DNA from: Dyadobacter bucti
Lineage (GTDB): Bacteria > Bacteroidota > Bacteroidia > Cytophagales > Spirosomataceae
Direction of reading: 5' to 3'
Length of the DNA stretch: 64,000 nucleotides
Assembly (NCBI RefSeq): GCF_005869225.1
Contig: NZ_SWFP01000001.1
Coordinates: 1,116,001 to 1,180,000 of the forward strand
Below the pieces are notes generated by a model, which saw only the letters and a list, made by a program, of their open reading frames with translations, had not been told where the DNA came from and searched no databases. Positions 26,467-34,599 of this stretch are shown here, piece after piece. Position 1 is the first letter of the stretch; each line of letters opens with the position of its first letter. Both the position numbers and the translations under genes were made by a program.

Positions 26467-27961
26467 TGACCATAATATATTGAATGCACCGGCGGAAATA
26501 GCGGTAATCGGATCTGGTTTTTCGGGCCTGGCTGCTTCGGCTGTGCTGGCTGCGAAGGGAAATGCCGTAACCGTTTTTGAAAAAAATCCCGAAAACGGCG
26601 GCAGGGCGCGGACATTTTCGCAGGATGGTTTTGTATTTGACATGGGGCCAAGCTGGTACTGGATGCCCGACGTGTATGAAAGTTATTTCCAGCTTTTCGG
26701 CCATACTGCTGCTGATTTTTATGAATTAAAAAAACTCGATCCGGGGTTTGCGGTCATTTTCGGGGCCAATGATGTAATGGATATCCCCGCGAGTTTCGAG
26801 GATGTATGCGAATTATTTGAAAATACCGAAAAAGGAGGCGCCGCAAAATTGCGGAAATTCATTGCGGAAGGCGAGTTCAAATACAATGTCGGTATGCTCG
26901 ACATGGTTTACAAACCCGGGCATTCGATCACCGAGTTTTTCAGCTTCAAGCTTTTTACGGACGCGCTGAAACTGCAGCTGTTCACCTCGCTCAGCAAACA
27001 TGCCCGCCAGTATTTCAAAGATCCGCGCTTGCTGGCATTGATCGAGTTTCCGGTACTGTTTCTCGGTGCTATGCCGCAGGATACGCCAGCACTTTACAGT
27101 CTGATGAATTTTTCCGCCTTGAAACAGGGGACCTATTATCCGATGGGCGGATTCGGCAAAGTTGCGGACGCGTTCAAAAAAATCGCACAAAATGCAGGCG
27201 TTCAATTCAGGAATTCACAAAAGGTTGAAAAACTAGAGATCTCCAACGGGAATATCAGCCACCTGCATGCAAACGGCTTTTGCAAAAAAGTGGCAGCGGT
27301 GGTCGGTTCCGCCGATTACCATCATATAGAAACGGCCCTGCTTGAAAAAGATTACCGCTCCTACCCGGAGTCATACTGGGAAAACCGGGTTTTTGCTCCT
27401 TCCTGTCTGCTTTTTTATTTGGGTATCAACAAAAAAATCGCCCGGCTGCGGCACCACAACCTGTTCTTTGATGAAGATTTTGAACAGCACGCCATCGAAA
27501 TTTATAAAGATAAAAAATGGCCTGCCAAGCCGTTATTCTATGTTTGCTGTCCTTCCAAAACCGATCAGTCGGTTGCGCCCGAAGGATCGGAAAACCTGTT
27601 TGTGCTGATGCCGATCGCTACCGGCCTGAACGATCCGGAAAACGTTCGCGAGCAATACTATCAGTTATTGATGGAGCGGCTCGAAAAGTTTGCAGGAGAA
27701 GACATCAGGAGCCAGGTGGTTTTTAAAAAGAGTTATGCGACCTCCGATTTTATCACTGATTACAATGCTTACAAAGGCAACGCGTACGGTCTGGCTAACA
27801 CACTGATGCAGACGGCGATATTTAAACCGAAATTAAAAAGTAAAAAAGTAGGCAACCTCTTCTATGCCGGCCAATTGACCGTTCCAGGCCCAGGCGTTCC
27901 TCCCGCTATCATCTCGGGACGTATTGCCGCAAACGAACTTCTAAAATTCCTAAACAGATAA
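26456..27961 (+). CDS. crtI: Phytoene desaturase CrtI
   Basis: FAD enzyme that converts phytoene to lycopene in four desaturation steps. The N-terminus has the Rossmann motif IAVIGSGFSGLAASAVLAA and the adjacent EKNPENGGRARTF; the C-terminus has the family end NLFYAGQLTVPGPGVPPA and IISGRIAA. The ATG at 26456 gives 501 residues, a normal length, and overlaps the end of the CarH-like gene; an upstream in-frame start at 26447 is less likely. It is four bases from crtB. Confidence 0.95.
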   Translation: MTNSDHNILNAPAEIAVIGSGFSGLAASAVLAAKGNAVTVFEKNPENGGRARTFSQDGFVFDMGPSWYWMPDVYESYFQLFGHTAADFYELKKLDPGFAVIFGANDVMDIPASFEDVCELFENTEKGGAAKLRKFIAEGEFKYNVGMLDMVYKPGHSITEFFSFKLFTDALKLQLFTSLSKHARQYFKDPRLLALIEFPVLFLGAMPQDTPALYSLMNFSALKQGTYYPMGGFGKVADAFKKIAQNAGVQFRNSQKVEKLEISNGNISHLHANGFCKKVAAVVGSADYHHIETALLEKDYRSYPESYWENRVFAPSCLLFYLGINKKIARLRHHNLFFDEDFEQHAIEIYKDKKWPAKPLFYVCCPSKTDQSVAPEGSENLFVLMPIATGLNDPENVREQYYQLLMERLEKFAGEDIRSQVVFKKSYATSDFITDYNAYKGNAYGLANTLMQTAIFKPKLKSKKVGNLFYAGQLTVPGPGVPPAIISGRIAANELLKFLNR

Positions 27962-27964
27962 GTT

Positions 27965-28801
27965 ATGAAAATCCTTTTCGACAATTTATCGGACTCTTGC
28001 AGCAAAAGGACCACCCAGTTGTACAGTACATCCTTTTCCCTCGGCATATATTTCCTGAAACAAAAATTTCATTCGCCCATTTACGGTATTTACGGTTTTG
28101 TAAGACTGGCTGACGAGATCGTGGACAGCTTTCACGATTTCGACAAGGAGTTTTTGATGGAAAAAATCAGAAAGGATACCCTGGAAGCTATCCAGCAAAA
28201 AATCAGTATCAACCCGATTTTGAACAGTTTCCAGCACGTGGTGCACAATTACAATATCGAATGGGAGCTGGTCGATACCTTTTTGAAAAGTATGGAAATG
28301 GACCTCCGGCAGAAAGATCATTCGACAGACTCTTATCAGGAATATATCCTCGGTTCGGCAGAAGTGGTTGGGCTGATGTGCCTGCGGGTTTTCACAGAAG
28401 GCAATAACCAGCTTTTCGACGAACTGAAACCCTATGCCATGAAACTCGGCGCGGCTTTTCAGAAAGTCAACTTTCTGCGCGATCTCAAAGCTGACTACCA
28501 GGACCTTGGACGGACTTATTTCCCGGGTGTCAATTTTAATAATTTTTCGAATGTGGATAAGGATATCATCCAACTGGAGATAGAGCAGGATTTCAGGCAG
28601 GCGCTGATCGGGATCAAAAAACTGCCTTCGGGAGCAAGGCGGGGCGTGTACCTTGCCTACTACTATTACCTGAAACTGTTTTTACGGATCAAGGAAACGC
28701 CACCCGAAAAAGTGATGGATGCCCGGATCAGAATTCCTGACCACGATAAAATCGGTTTGATGTTTCGTTCTCTTTTAAGGCACCAGTTTGATCTTTTATG
28801 A
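27965..28801 (+). CDS. crtB: Phytoene synthase CrtB
   Basis: Condenses two geranylgeranyl diphosphates to phytoene. The 278-residue protein has both Asp-rich motifs: VRLADEIVDSFHDFD (first) and the second region NFLRDLKADYQDLGRTYFPG. The N-terminal YSTSFSLGIYFLKQKF stretch is also typical. It directly follows crtI. A small TTGTTG/CAACAA hairpin (28809-28823) lies in the gap before idi and could modulate read-through. Confidence 0.95.
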   Translation: MKILFDNLSDSCSKRTTQLYSTSFSLGIYFLKQKFHSPIYGIYGFVRLADEIVDSFHDFDKEFLMEKIRKDTLEAIQQKISINPILNSFQHVVHNYNIEWELVDTFLKSMEMDLRQKDHSTDSYQEYILGSAEVVGLMCLRVFTEGNNQLFDELKPYAMKLGAAFQKVNFLRDLKADYQDLGRTYFPGVNFNNFSNVDKDIIQLEIEQDFRQALIGIKKLPSGARRGVYLAYYYYLKLFLRIKETPPEKVMDARIRIPDHDKIGLMFRSLLRHQFDLL

Positions 28802-28872
28802 CGTTTCTTTGTTGTGTCAACAACGATCAGAAACATTAAAGAATAAACAATCAAGCCCTAAATCCGCGATAT

Positions 28873-29415
28873 ATGAGTGATAAAGTTGTGTTGGTCAATG
28901 AAGATGATGTTCAGATCGGCCTGATGCCGAAGCTGGAAGCACATCAGAAAGGTGTTTTGCATCGCGCATTTTCCGTTTTTATTTTTAATTCAAAAGGTGA
29001 AATGCTTTTGCAACAGCGGGCATTCGGCAAATACCACTCCGAAGGCCTCTGGTCCAATACCTGTTGCAGCCACCCGTTGCCCGAGGAGACGAGCCACCAC
29101 GGGGCAGTGCGCAGGCTGGATGAAGAAATGGGTATTCAGACCGACCTGCAGTTTCTTTATACATTTCAATATAAGGTAGTGCTTGAAAACGGCCTGACCG
29201 AAAACGAGCTGGATCACGTGTTCTGGGGCATTTCTGATGCGGTTCCCAACATTAACCCGGCAGAAGTAGGCGGTTACCGCTATATGAAAATGGCCGATAT
29301 CAAAACAGACCTGGCGAACAATCCGAGCGATTACACCGAATGGTTTAAGATCTGCTTCAATGATGTAGCCGGGAGGCTGTCGGCGGTCGGCGACCGGCTG
29401 TCGGGCATCAGATAA
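28873..29415 (+). CDS. idi: Type 1 isopentenyl-diphosphate delta-isomerase
   Basis: Interconverts IPP and DMAPP and so feeds the carotenoid pathway. The 180-residue Nudix-fold protein has the active Cys in NTCCSHPLP, the Nudix-like HHGAVRRLDEEMGI and the C-terminal YTEWFKI motif with acidic residues. The last 13 codons (GRLSAVGDRLSGIR region) are built of GGC/GTC-rich DNA resembling the inverted repeat that follows, so the tail may be a repeat-derived extension. It lies 71 bases after crtB. Confidence 0.95.
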   Translation: MSDKVVLVNEDDVQIGLMPKLEAHQKGVLHRAFSVFIFNSKGEMLLQQRAFGKYHSEGLWSNTCCSHPLPEETSHHGAVRRLDEEMGIQTDLQFLYTFQYKVVLENGLTENELDHVFWGISDAVPNINPAEVGGYRYMKMADIKTDLANNPSDYTEWFKICFNDVAGRLSAVGDRLSGIR

Positions 29416-29447
29416 GTGTTCGGTGGTTAACAAAATTAAATCTTGAA

Positions 29448-29529
29448 GCTATCGGCTGCCGGCTATCAGCTATCAGCCAGTTTTGATAGTCGACAATCCA
29501 AAAAAATTAGAAAGCCGGCGGCCGATAGC
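29448..29529. repeat. Inverted repeat between idi and crtZ
   Basis: GCTATCGGCTGCCGGCT at 29448-29464 pairs with AGCCGGCGGCCGATAGC at 29513-29529 (17 bp, one G-T pair) around a 48-base loop. A repeat with nearly the same arms lies at 62630-62683, so this seems to be a dispersed intergenic element. In RNA it would form a hairpin before crtZ. Confidence 0.65.
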
Positions 29530-29545
29530 CAACAGCCAAAAAGAT

Positions 29546-30010
29546 ATGCTTACAAACATCCTCATAGTTATTGCCTCCTTCGTTGCCATGGAATGTGTGG
29601 CCTGGCTGGCTCATAAGTATTTGATGCATGGATTTCTATGGTTTTTGCATCACGATCACCACCAGCGCGACGATGGCGATTTTTTTGAAAAAAACGATTA
29701 TTTCTTTGTCATTTTTGCCACGCCCGGCATTACCTGTCTGCTATTCGGCTTGAAAGCAGGTTTCAATTACCTGTTCTGGATCGGGCTCGGTATCACGATT
29801 TATGGGTTTGCCTATTTTCTGGTCCATGATATTTTTATTCACCAACGTTTCAAAATGTTCCGGAAAACGGATTCGGTTTATCTGAAAGCGATCCGAAGAG
29901 CCCACAAAATGCACCACAAGCACTTGGGAAAACATGAAGGCGAGTGTTTCGGGATGCTTTGGGTTCCGTTAAAATATTTCAGGGAAGCAAAATCACAGGC
30001 TGTTAAATGA
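29546..30010 (+). CDS. crtZ: Beta-carotene hydroxylase CrtZ
   Basis: Di-iron membrane hydroxylase that adds 3-hydroxyl groups to beta-ionone rings, giving zeaxanthin. The 154-residue protein has four His clusters of the fatty-acid hydroxylase superfamily: HKYLMH, HHDHHQ, HDIFIHQ and HKMHHKHLG, and about four membrane segments. The ATG at 29546 is preferred; an upstream start at 29483 would add 21 residues translated from repeat DNA. Its stop overlaps the cyclase start by four bases. Confidence 0.93.
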   Translation: MLTNILIVIASFVAMECVAWLAHKYLMHGFLWFLHHDHHQRDDGDFFEKNDYFFVIFATPGITCLLFGLKAGFNYLFWIGLGITIYGFAYFLVHDIFIHQRFKMFRKTDSVYLKAIRRAHKMHHKHLGKHEGECFGMLWVPLKYFREAKSQAVK

Positions 30011-30732
30011 ATTTCACTTACCTGCTCGTCGATCTGGGCGCGATATCGGTGCCGCTTCTGGCTTCGTTTCACCCGAAAATTGCTTTGTACAAAAACTGGC
30101 AGATGCTGTGGCCGGCGATCCTGCTGGCTACCGTTCCTTTTGTAATCTGGGACAGCCACTTTACGCAGATAGGTGTGTGGGGTTTTAATCCAAAATACCT
30201 GACAGGCATTTATTTCTTTCATTTGCCCATTGAAGAGATCCTGTTTTTCGTCTGCATTCCCTATGCCTGCCTGTTTTCCTACTTTTGTTTCCGGGTTTAC
30301 GTCGGCACTGATTACCGGCTAAAAAAAGAAAATACAATTACCTGGATCATCCTGGCGATCACAGTTTTACTGGGGGTAATATTCCACGACCGGCTCTACA
30401 CTTCCTGGACAGCCGCCGGACTCACCGTTTTTATCTTATTGATCAAATTCGTCTTCAAAGTGAAGTGGCTGAGCCTCTTTTATTTCTCTCACATGTTCCT
30501 GCTGATCCCGTTTTTTATCGTCAACGGTATCCTCACCGGCACGGGGCCCGACGAACCCATTGTTTGGTATAACAATACTGAAAATATGGGTTTCAGGTTG
30601 CTGACAATTCCCTTTGAGGATATTTTTTACGGAATGCTGATGCTGATGCTCAATACTTTCCTGTTTGAATTTTTGATGAGCAGATACTCCGTAGAAAAGG
30701 AAGAGTCCCTAAAACCGCTCTCCGTGGGTTAG
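30007..30732 (+). CDS. Lycopene cyclase, fused CrtYc/CrtYd type
   Basis: A 241-residue polytopic membrane protein with two homologous lycopene cyclase domains. The first has FHLPIEEILFFVCIP (about 70-84) and the second LTIPFEDIFYGMLMLM (about 200-216); these PxE(E/D) motifs are the hallmark of heterodimeric CrtYc/CrtYd cyclases, here fused as in several Bacteroidota and archaea. It would close both ends of lycopene to beta-carotene. ATGA overlap with crtZ links their translation. The last 24 bases overlap the convergent flavoprotein gene. Confidence 0.9.
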   Translation: MNFTYLLVDLGAISVPLLASFHPKIALYKNWQMLWPAILLATVPFVIWDSHFTQIGVWGFNPKYLTGIYFFHLPIEEILFFVCIPYACLFSYFCFRVYVGTDYRLKKENTITWIILAITVLLGVIFHDRLYTSWTAAGLTVFILLIKFVFKVKWLSLFYFSHMFLLIPFFIVNGILTGTGPDEPIVWYNNTENMGFRLLTIPFEDIFYGMLMLMLNTFLFEFLMSRYSVEKEESLKPLSVG

Positions 30733-31851
30733 GGCGACCAGTTTGCTGGTCAATGCGGGCATTTTAGCCAGTATCTTCAAAGCAAAGTGCGTTGTATTTC
30801 TTTTCCCGAATAAGCTCTGGAGGTAATATCCTGCAGTGATCCTTTTATCAAAAGCCCGGCTCCAGGCTGCTTCATACCTTGCCGCTGCCTGCTCCTGCGA
30901 CTGTTCGCTTTTGAAGAATTTCAAAAGCTCCCCGGCCAGGATTTTGGAAGCCCGCATCCCCATACTCATGCCGTTTCCGCACAAAGGAGTGATCGAGCCC
31001 GCCGCATCGCCCAGGAGGAAAATGCCCTCGCTTTCCGTCTTTTTCTTGCTGAAACCTACATTGCTGATCACCAGCGGCTGGCGGCTGACGAATGCCGAAT
31101 TGGTAAAATATTCTTTGAGAAAAGGGTTTTTAAAAAGCACATTTTCCTCCATTTGCCTGATATCCTTCCCGTTTTCCAACAGATTTTTGGCGGTGGTAAG
31201 GTAACACAGGCAATGCCAGTCGCGGTCGACTTTGGATATGCCGCAGTAGCCGTCACGAAAATTATGCAGCTCGATCCGGTCCGGCTGAAGATCCGCTTTT
31301 ACATGGTATTTGACCCCGATAAAATTATTCCCGTTTTCACTTTTAACCCCATCTTCGACACCATTATCCATGAAAGCCGGGGTGTATTTACCATAGCTTC
31401 CGCAAAGAATACGAGAAGTGAAGCTTCCTTGTGAGGTCTGGATTTCGTAACCTCCCGTAGTGGGGCGGTTGACCGAACTGACGCGGCAGCCCTGTAAAAT
31501 TCTTACACCTTTCCGGCTTGCAATTTCGCTGAGATAATGGTCCAGGCTGTACCGGCTGATCCCAAATCCGCCGGGCTGCAACGCCTGACTGAGCATAAAG
31601 CCTTTTTCGGAACTGACCCCGAGATGCGTGATCAGGGGAAGATGTAATCTGTCGAGGGTAAGGCCCAGGCTTTTAAGAAAATCCCAGCTTTCCATGGATA
31701 TATATTCCCCGCAGACCTTGTGAAAAGGATAATGGTTTTTTTCAAACAAAATAACGGAAATACCATTTTCGGCCAGCTGCACAGCCAGGCAAAGCCCCGC
31801 CAGTCCGCCACCGATTATCGCGCAATCATAAGATTCACTCTGTGTTTCCAT
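30709..31851 (-). CDS. FAD-dependent oxidoreductase (geranylgeranyl reductase family-like)
   Basis: A 380-residue flavoprotein with the N-terminal dinucleotide fold CAIIGGGLAGLCLAVQLAE, the HKVCGEYIS motif typical of geranylgeranyl-reductase and related hydroxylase-like proteins, and the second FAD motif GIFLLGDAAGSITPLCGNG. It could reduce a prenyl chain or oxidise an aromatic polyketide; sequence alone cannot decide. It is the last gene of the operon with the UbiA-PKS fusion and methyltransferase, and overlaps the methyltransferase end by 17 bases. Confidence 0.85.
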   Translation of the reverse strand: METQSESYDCAIIGGGLAGLCLAVQLAENGISVILFEKNHYPFHKVCGEYISMESWDFLKSLGLTLDRLHLPLITHLGVSSEKGFMLSQALQPGGFGISRYSLDHYLSEIASRKGVRILQGCRVSSVNRPTTGGYEIQTSQGSFTSRILCGSYGKYTPAFMDNGVEDGVKSENGNNFIGVKYHVKADLQPDRIELHNFRDGYCGISKVDRDWHCLCYLTTAKNLLENGKDIRQMEENVLFKNPFLKEYFTNSAFVSRQPLVISNVGFSKKKTESEGIFLLGDAAGSITPLCGNGMSMGMRASKILAGELLKFFKSEQSQEQAAARYEAAWSRAFDKRITAGYYLQSLFGKRNTTHFALKILAKMPALTSKLVALTHGERF

Positions 31852-32539
31852 ATATAATCACCTCGTGCCTGAATGCCCATTTGTTATACACAGAATATCG
31901 TGCCGCCCCGGATTTCTCTATGATCGACTTCAATTCCTTTTTTTTAAAACCTCTTAAAACCGAGAGCGGCGCATCGTTTTTGACCAGATATGATCTGGAA
32001 AAAAGCCGGGTTAGCCATTTTATCGAATAGTAGGCCAGCGGATTACGTTCCAGATCGTTGATCACCAGTGTGGATTTGTTCGTCAATGCAAACCTGATGA
32101 GATCAACAAGTTCATTTTCAGTTAAATGGTGACAAAACAGGCATGCATGAATGATATCCGCCTGCGGTATATGTTTAAAAAAATTCCGGTAGTCGTCGCA
32201 AATGAACCGGACCTGCGCATTCTTTACATTGGATCTCGCATAATCGATACAAACCGGCTTGATATCGATCCCGTTCAGATCGAGCTGCAAACCGGTGCGT
32301 TTCGCCCATTTGCTGATCCTTTTCAAAGTATCCCCTCCCCCGCAGCCGATATCTACAAGTGTATAAGATTTACCGGCGCTGCCCGAAGGGATGATTTTCT
32401 TCAAAGCTGCAAACGATACTGCATAGCCGCCGAGCCAATGGTTAATAAAATCCAGTTCGCGCAGATTCTGGTACAGGTCTCCGGCAGGGATTTCTTCCTG
32501 GTCGAGCAGTTCTTTCTGGTTGCTGCGGGATTTAAACAT
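31835..32539 (-). CDS. SAM-dependent methyltransferase of the polyketide operon
   Basis: A 234-residue class I methyltransferase with motif I in LVDIGCGGGDTLKRI, the acidic strand end LNGIDIKPVCIDYA, and motif IV-like ADIIHACLFCHHLTENEL. It overlaps the UbiA-PKS gene by 8 bases at its start and the flavoprotein gene by 17 bases at its end, so the three are translationally linked. Methyltransferase-flavoprotein pairs often tailor type III polyketide products, so O- or C-methylation of the product is likely. Confidence 0.88.
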   Translation of the reverse strand: MFKSRSNQKELLDQEEIPAGDLYQNLRELDFINHWLGGYAVSFAALKKIIPSGSAGKSYTLVDIGCGGGDTLKRISKWAKRTGLQLDLNGIDIKPVCIDYARSNVKNAQVRFICDDYRNFFKHIPQADIIHACLFCHHLTENELVDLIRFALTNKSTLVINDLERNPLAYYSIKWLTRLFSRSYLVKNDAPLSVLRGFKKKELKSIIEKSGAARYSVYNKWAFRHEVIIYGNTE

Positions 32540-34490
32540 ATTGCAGCTGCATGGTCTCGATGCTCAGCCCCGGGCCAAATGCCGCCGCAAAAATCCGGTT
32601 GCCGCGGTTTTCAGGCTTGGTTTTTTCCAGCACTTCTTTCAGCACAAAAAGCACCGTAGGCGACGACATGTTCCCGTAATTTTTCAGCACATTGTAAGTC
32701 GGTGCCAGGAAGCATTTGTCGAGTTCGAGAGCGAGGGCAAAGTCGTCGATGATCCGCTTCCCGCCGGGATGCACTGCCCAGTGTTTGTAGTCTTCCGGAT
32801 TAAGACCGATGGCATTGAGCATAGGTTTGATATTCTTCCGGATCAGGTCGGGCACGTAGGAAGTGAGGTTCATGATAAAACCCGTTTCCGACAGCCGCCA
32901 GGCCATATCCGAATAGCCATTATGCAAAACCAGGGAATTGAAAGAGTCGATCTTCACCTCGTGCAAATACGTATCGCCTGGCTTGGAAGTGACCAGCACA
33001 GCCGCCGCCCCGTCGCCGAAAAGAAGGTTGGACAGCAGGTAATCGTCGTTATATTGTTTTTGAAAATGGATCGTGCAAAGTTCGGTACATACGACCAGTA
33101 CTTTGGAACCGGGCTGGCTTTTGCAGATCGCGTCGGCATTTTTGAGGGCGATGATCGCAGCATTGCAGCCCATAAAATTGACACTGCTCCGCTGTATCGC
33201 CGGGTTCAGTCTCAGCTCGCGCATCAGCTCCACGTCCAGGCCGGGCGCAAAAAGTCCGGTGCAGGTAACAGTGATCAGGTGGGTGAGCGTATTTTTTAAG
33301 GTATCAAAATCCTTTATTTTTTCAATGGCTTTTCTGGAAAGGCTGGTGGCGTGCTCCTGGTAGAGCTGCATGCGCTGGGTAAGGCTGGGCTCTGGCAGCA
33401 GGGAAGCGGTTTTGTTGAAAAAAGTATAATCCTCCGGTTCTTTCTCAAAATCGCCGATCACCGAATACCTCCTTTCGATCCCGGTTTTCCCGGCCACGAT
33501 CCTGATCTTTCTTTTATATGTAATGTCGTCCGTCGATTGGGTGTAAAAAGCCGTCAGTGCCTCCTGGGAATAACTATGGTCGGGAACGGCCGTTTCAATA
33601 GCTGATATATAACTCAAAGGGTTTCTGTTAATAATGATAAGTACTATAAAACAACTGTTCATGCAGACCGCCGCAATCAGGTTCATCCGCATCGTATTCC
33701 TGAAATTTGCCGCGCTGGTGTCTTTCCAGACCAGGTAAAACCAGTATCCAAACCAGCCTACAATGGGGATAAAGAATACCTGGACAATGTAAAAAATCAT
33801 TCCAAGTCCCCTGGATGTAAAATACAAATAATAAAAGACATTACAGAGCAAAAACATCGCCGCCGTGAACAGAAATGTGCCCCGGTAGCCCAGTTTGTAA
33901 CTCAGGGATATTACGCCGTCTTTCAGGTCCTGCCGGTGCTGGTATATCTGCGTGAGCGGGTACGCCCCGGCGATCTGGAAAGAGCAGCCCAGCAGCACGA
34001 AGATATTCCCCGTGCTCATTTCCAGTGCATGCCCCGAAATACCTGCGATGGACATATAGTAGGTAAAAGCCCCCTGAAATACGACGACGGTCAGAAAACC
34101 AATGAACGGGTATTTTTTTAGCCTGATCTGCCTGGCACTGTATGCCCGGGAAGCCAGGATATACAGCAGCAAGCAGCCCGCAAACAATGTATTTACGAAA
34201 ACCAGTGCCAGAAAGGTTGCGGCGAGGTCGAGAAAAATGGTCACATAAAAAAGCTGGATGGTAGGCATGGGCGGTTTTTCCAGCCCGCCGATACTCTCCT
34301 CGTCCCTATCCACATAGCTATTGTAGCCGTTGCTGGCCGGATATACCAGCAAATGAATGATCAGAAAAGCAAAAAGAGCCTCATGATGCACCACCGTTTC
34401 CGCCTGGCTGTAAGCAAAGAGAAAAAGCGGCATCAGAAAAAACGAGAAAGGAATTCTCAGGAGTTTGATGGTATCACCATGAACGAGCAT
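32532..34490 (-). CDS. UbiA prenyltransferase fused to a type III polyketide synthase
   Basis: One 652-residue frame with two enzymes. Residues 1-290 form a polytopic UbiA-like domain; the first Asp-rich site is N57SYVDRDEE65 and the second H185RQDLKDG192. Residues 293-652 are a chalcone-synthase-like type III PKS, starting SYISAIETAVPDHSYSQ, with the full triad: Cys442 in NFMGCNAA, His574 in WAVHPGGK and Asn607 in NYGNMSSP. The PKS begins right after the last helix, so it would be held at the membrane. The pair could make an alkyl or aryl polyketide and prenylate it. No stop or frameshift breaks the join. First gene of the operon. Confidence 0.92.
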   Translation of the reverse strand: MLVHGDTIKLLRIPFSFFLMPLFLFAYSQAETVVHHEALFAFLIIHLLVYPASNGYNSYVDRDEESIGGLEKPPMPTIQLFYVTIFLDLAATFLALVFVNTLFAGCLLLYILASRAYSARQIRLKKYPFIGFLTVVVFQGAFTYYMSIAGISGHALEMSTGNIFVLLGCSFQIAGAYPLTQIYQHRQDLKDGVISLSYKLGYRGTFLFTAAMFLLCNVFYYLYFTSRGLGMIFYIVQVFFIPIVGWFGYWFYLVWKDTSAANFRNTMRMNLIAAVCMNSCFIVLIIINRNPLSYISAIETAVPDHSYSQEALTAFYTQSTDDITYKRKIRIVAGKTGIERRYSVIGDFEKEPEDYTFFNKTASLLPEPSLTQRMQLYQEHATSLSRKAIEKIKDFDTLKNTLTHLITVTCTGLFAPGLDVELMRELRLNPAIQRSSVNFMGCNAAIIALKNADAICKSQPGSKVLVVCTELCTIHFQKQYNDDYLLSNLLFGDGAAAVLVTSKPGDTYLHEVKIDSFNSLVLHNGYSDMAWRLSETGFIMNLTSYVPDLIRKNIKPMLNAIGLNPEDYKHWAVHPGGKRIIDDFALALELDKCFLAPTYNVLKNYGNMSSPTVLFVLKEVLEKTKPENRGNRIFAAAFGPGLSIETMQLQYV

Positions 34491-34529
34491 ACTGCAAGTT
34501 AATGGTTTTTGGGAGTTTAGGTGGATTTA

Positions 34530-34577
34530 AAAAAGGAAAGGTTGTTGCTTTTGACGAGAGTCGCGGCAACAACCTTT
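34530..34577 (-). terminator. Terminator of the three-repeat lipoprotein gene
   Basis: AAAGGTTGTTGC (34537-34548) and GCAACAACCTTT (34566-34577) form a perfect 12-bp stem; on the reverse strand it is followed by CCTTTTTT. It starts 23 bases after the stop at 34600 and leaves under 50 bases for the promoter of the UbiA-PKS operon. Confidence 0.85.
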
Positions 34578-34599
34578 AATCGATTCGCAGAACACCAAG

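Noticed and set aside
32520-33299. Rightward open frame (about 259 codons) opposite the PKS domain
   Set aside because: Shadow of the type III PKS active-site region; no start context or family signal.
30709-34490. Flexirubin or dialkylresorcinol (DarA/DarB) cluster
   Set aside because: Those clusters use ketosynthase III-like DarB and DarA enzymes with carrier proteins; here the synthase is of the chalcone-synthase type and no carrier protein gene is present.
25567-34490. Whole pigment and polyketide region as a recent horizontal transfer
   Set aside because: No integrase, tRNA or insertion sequence borders it, and base composition and codon use look like the flanking genes by eye. A quantitative codon comparison would be needed to say more.
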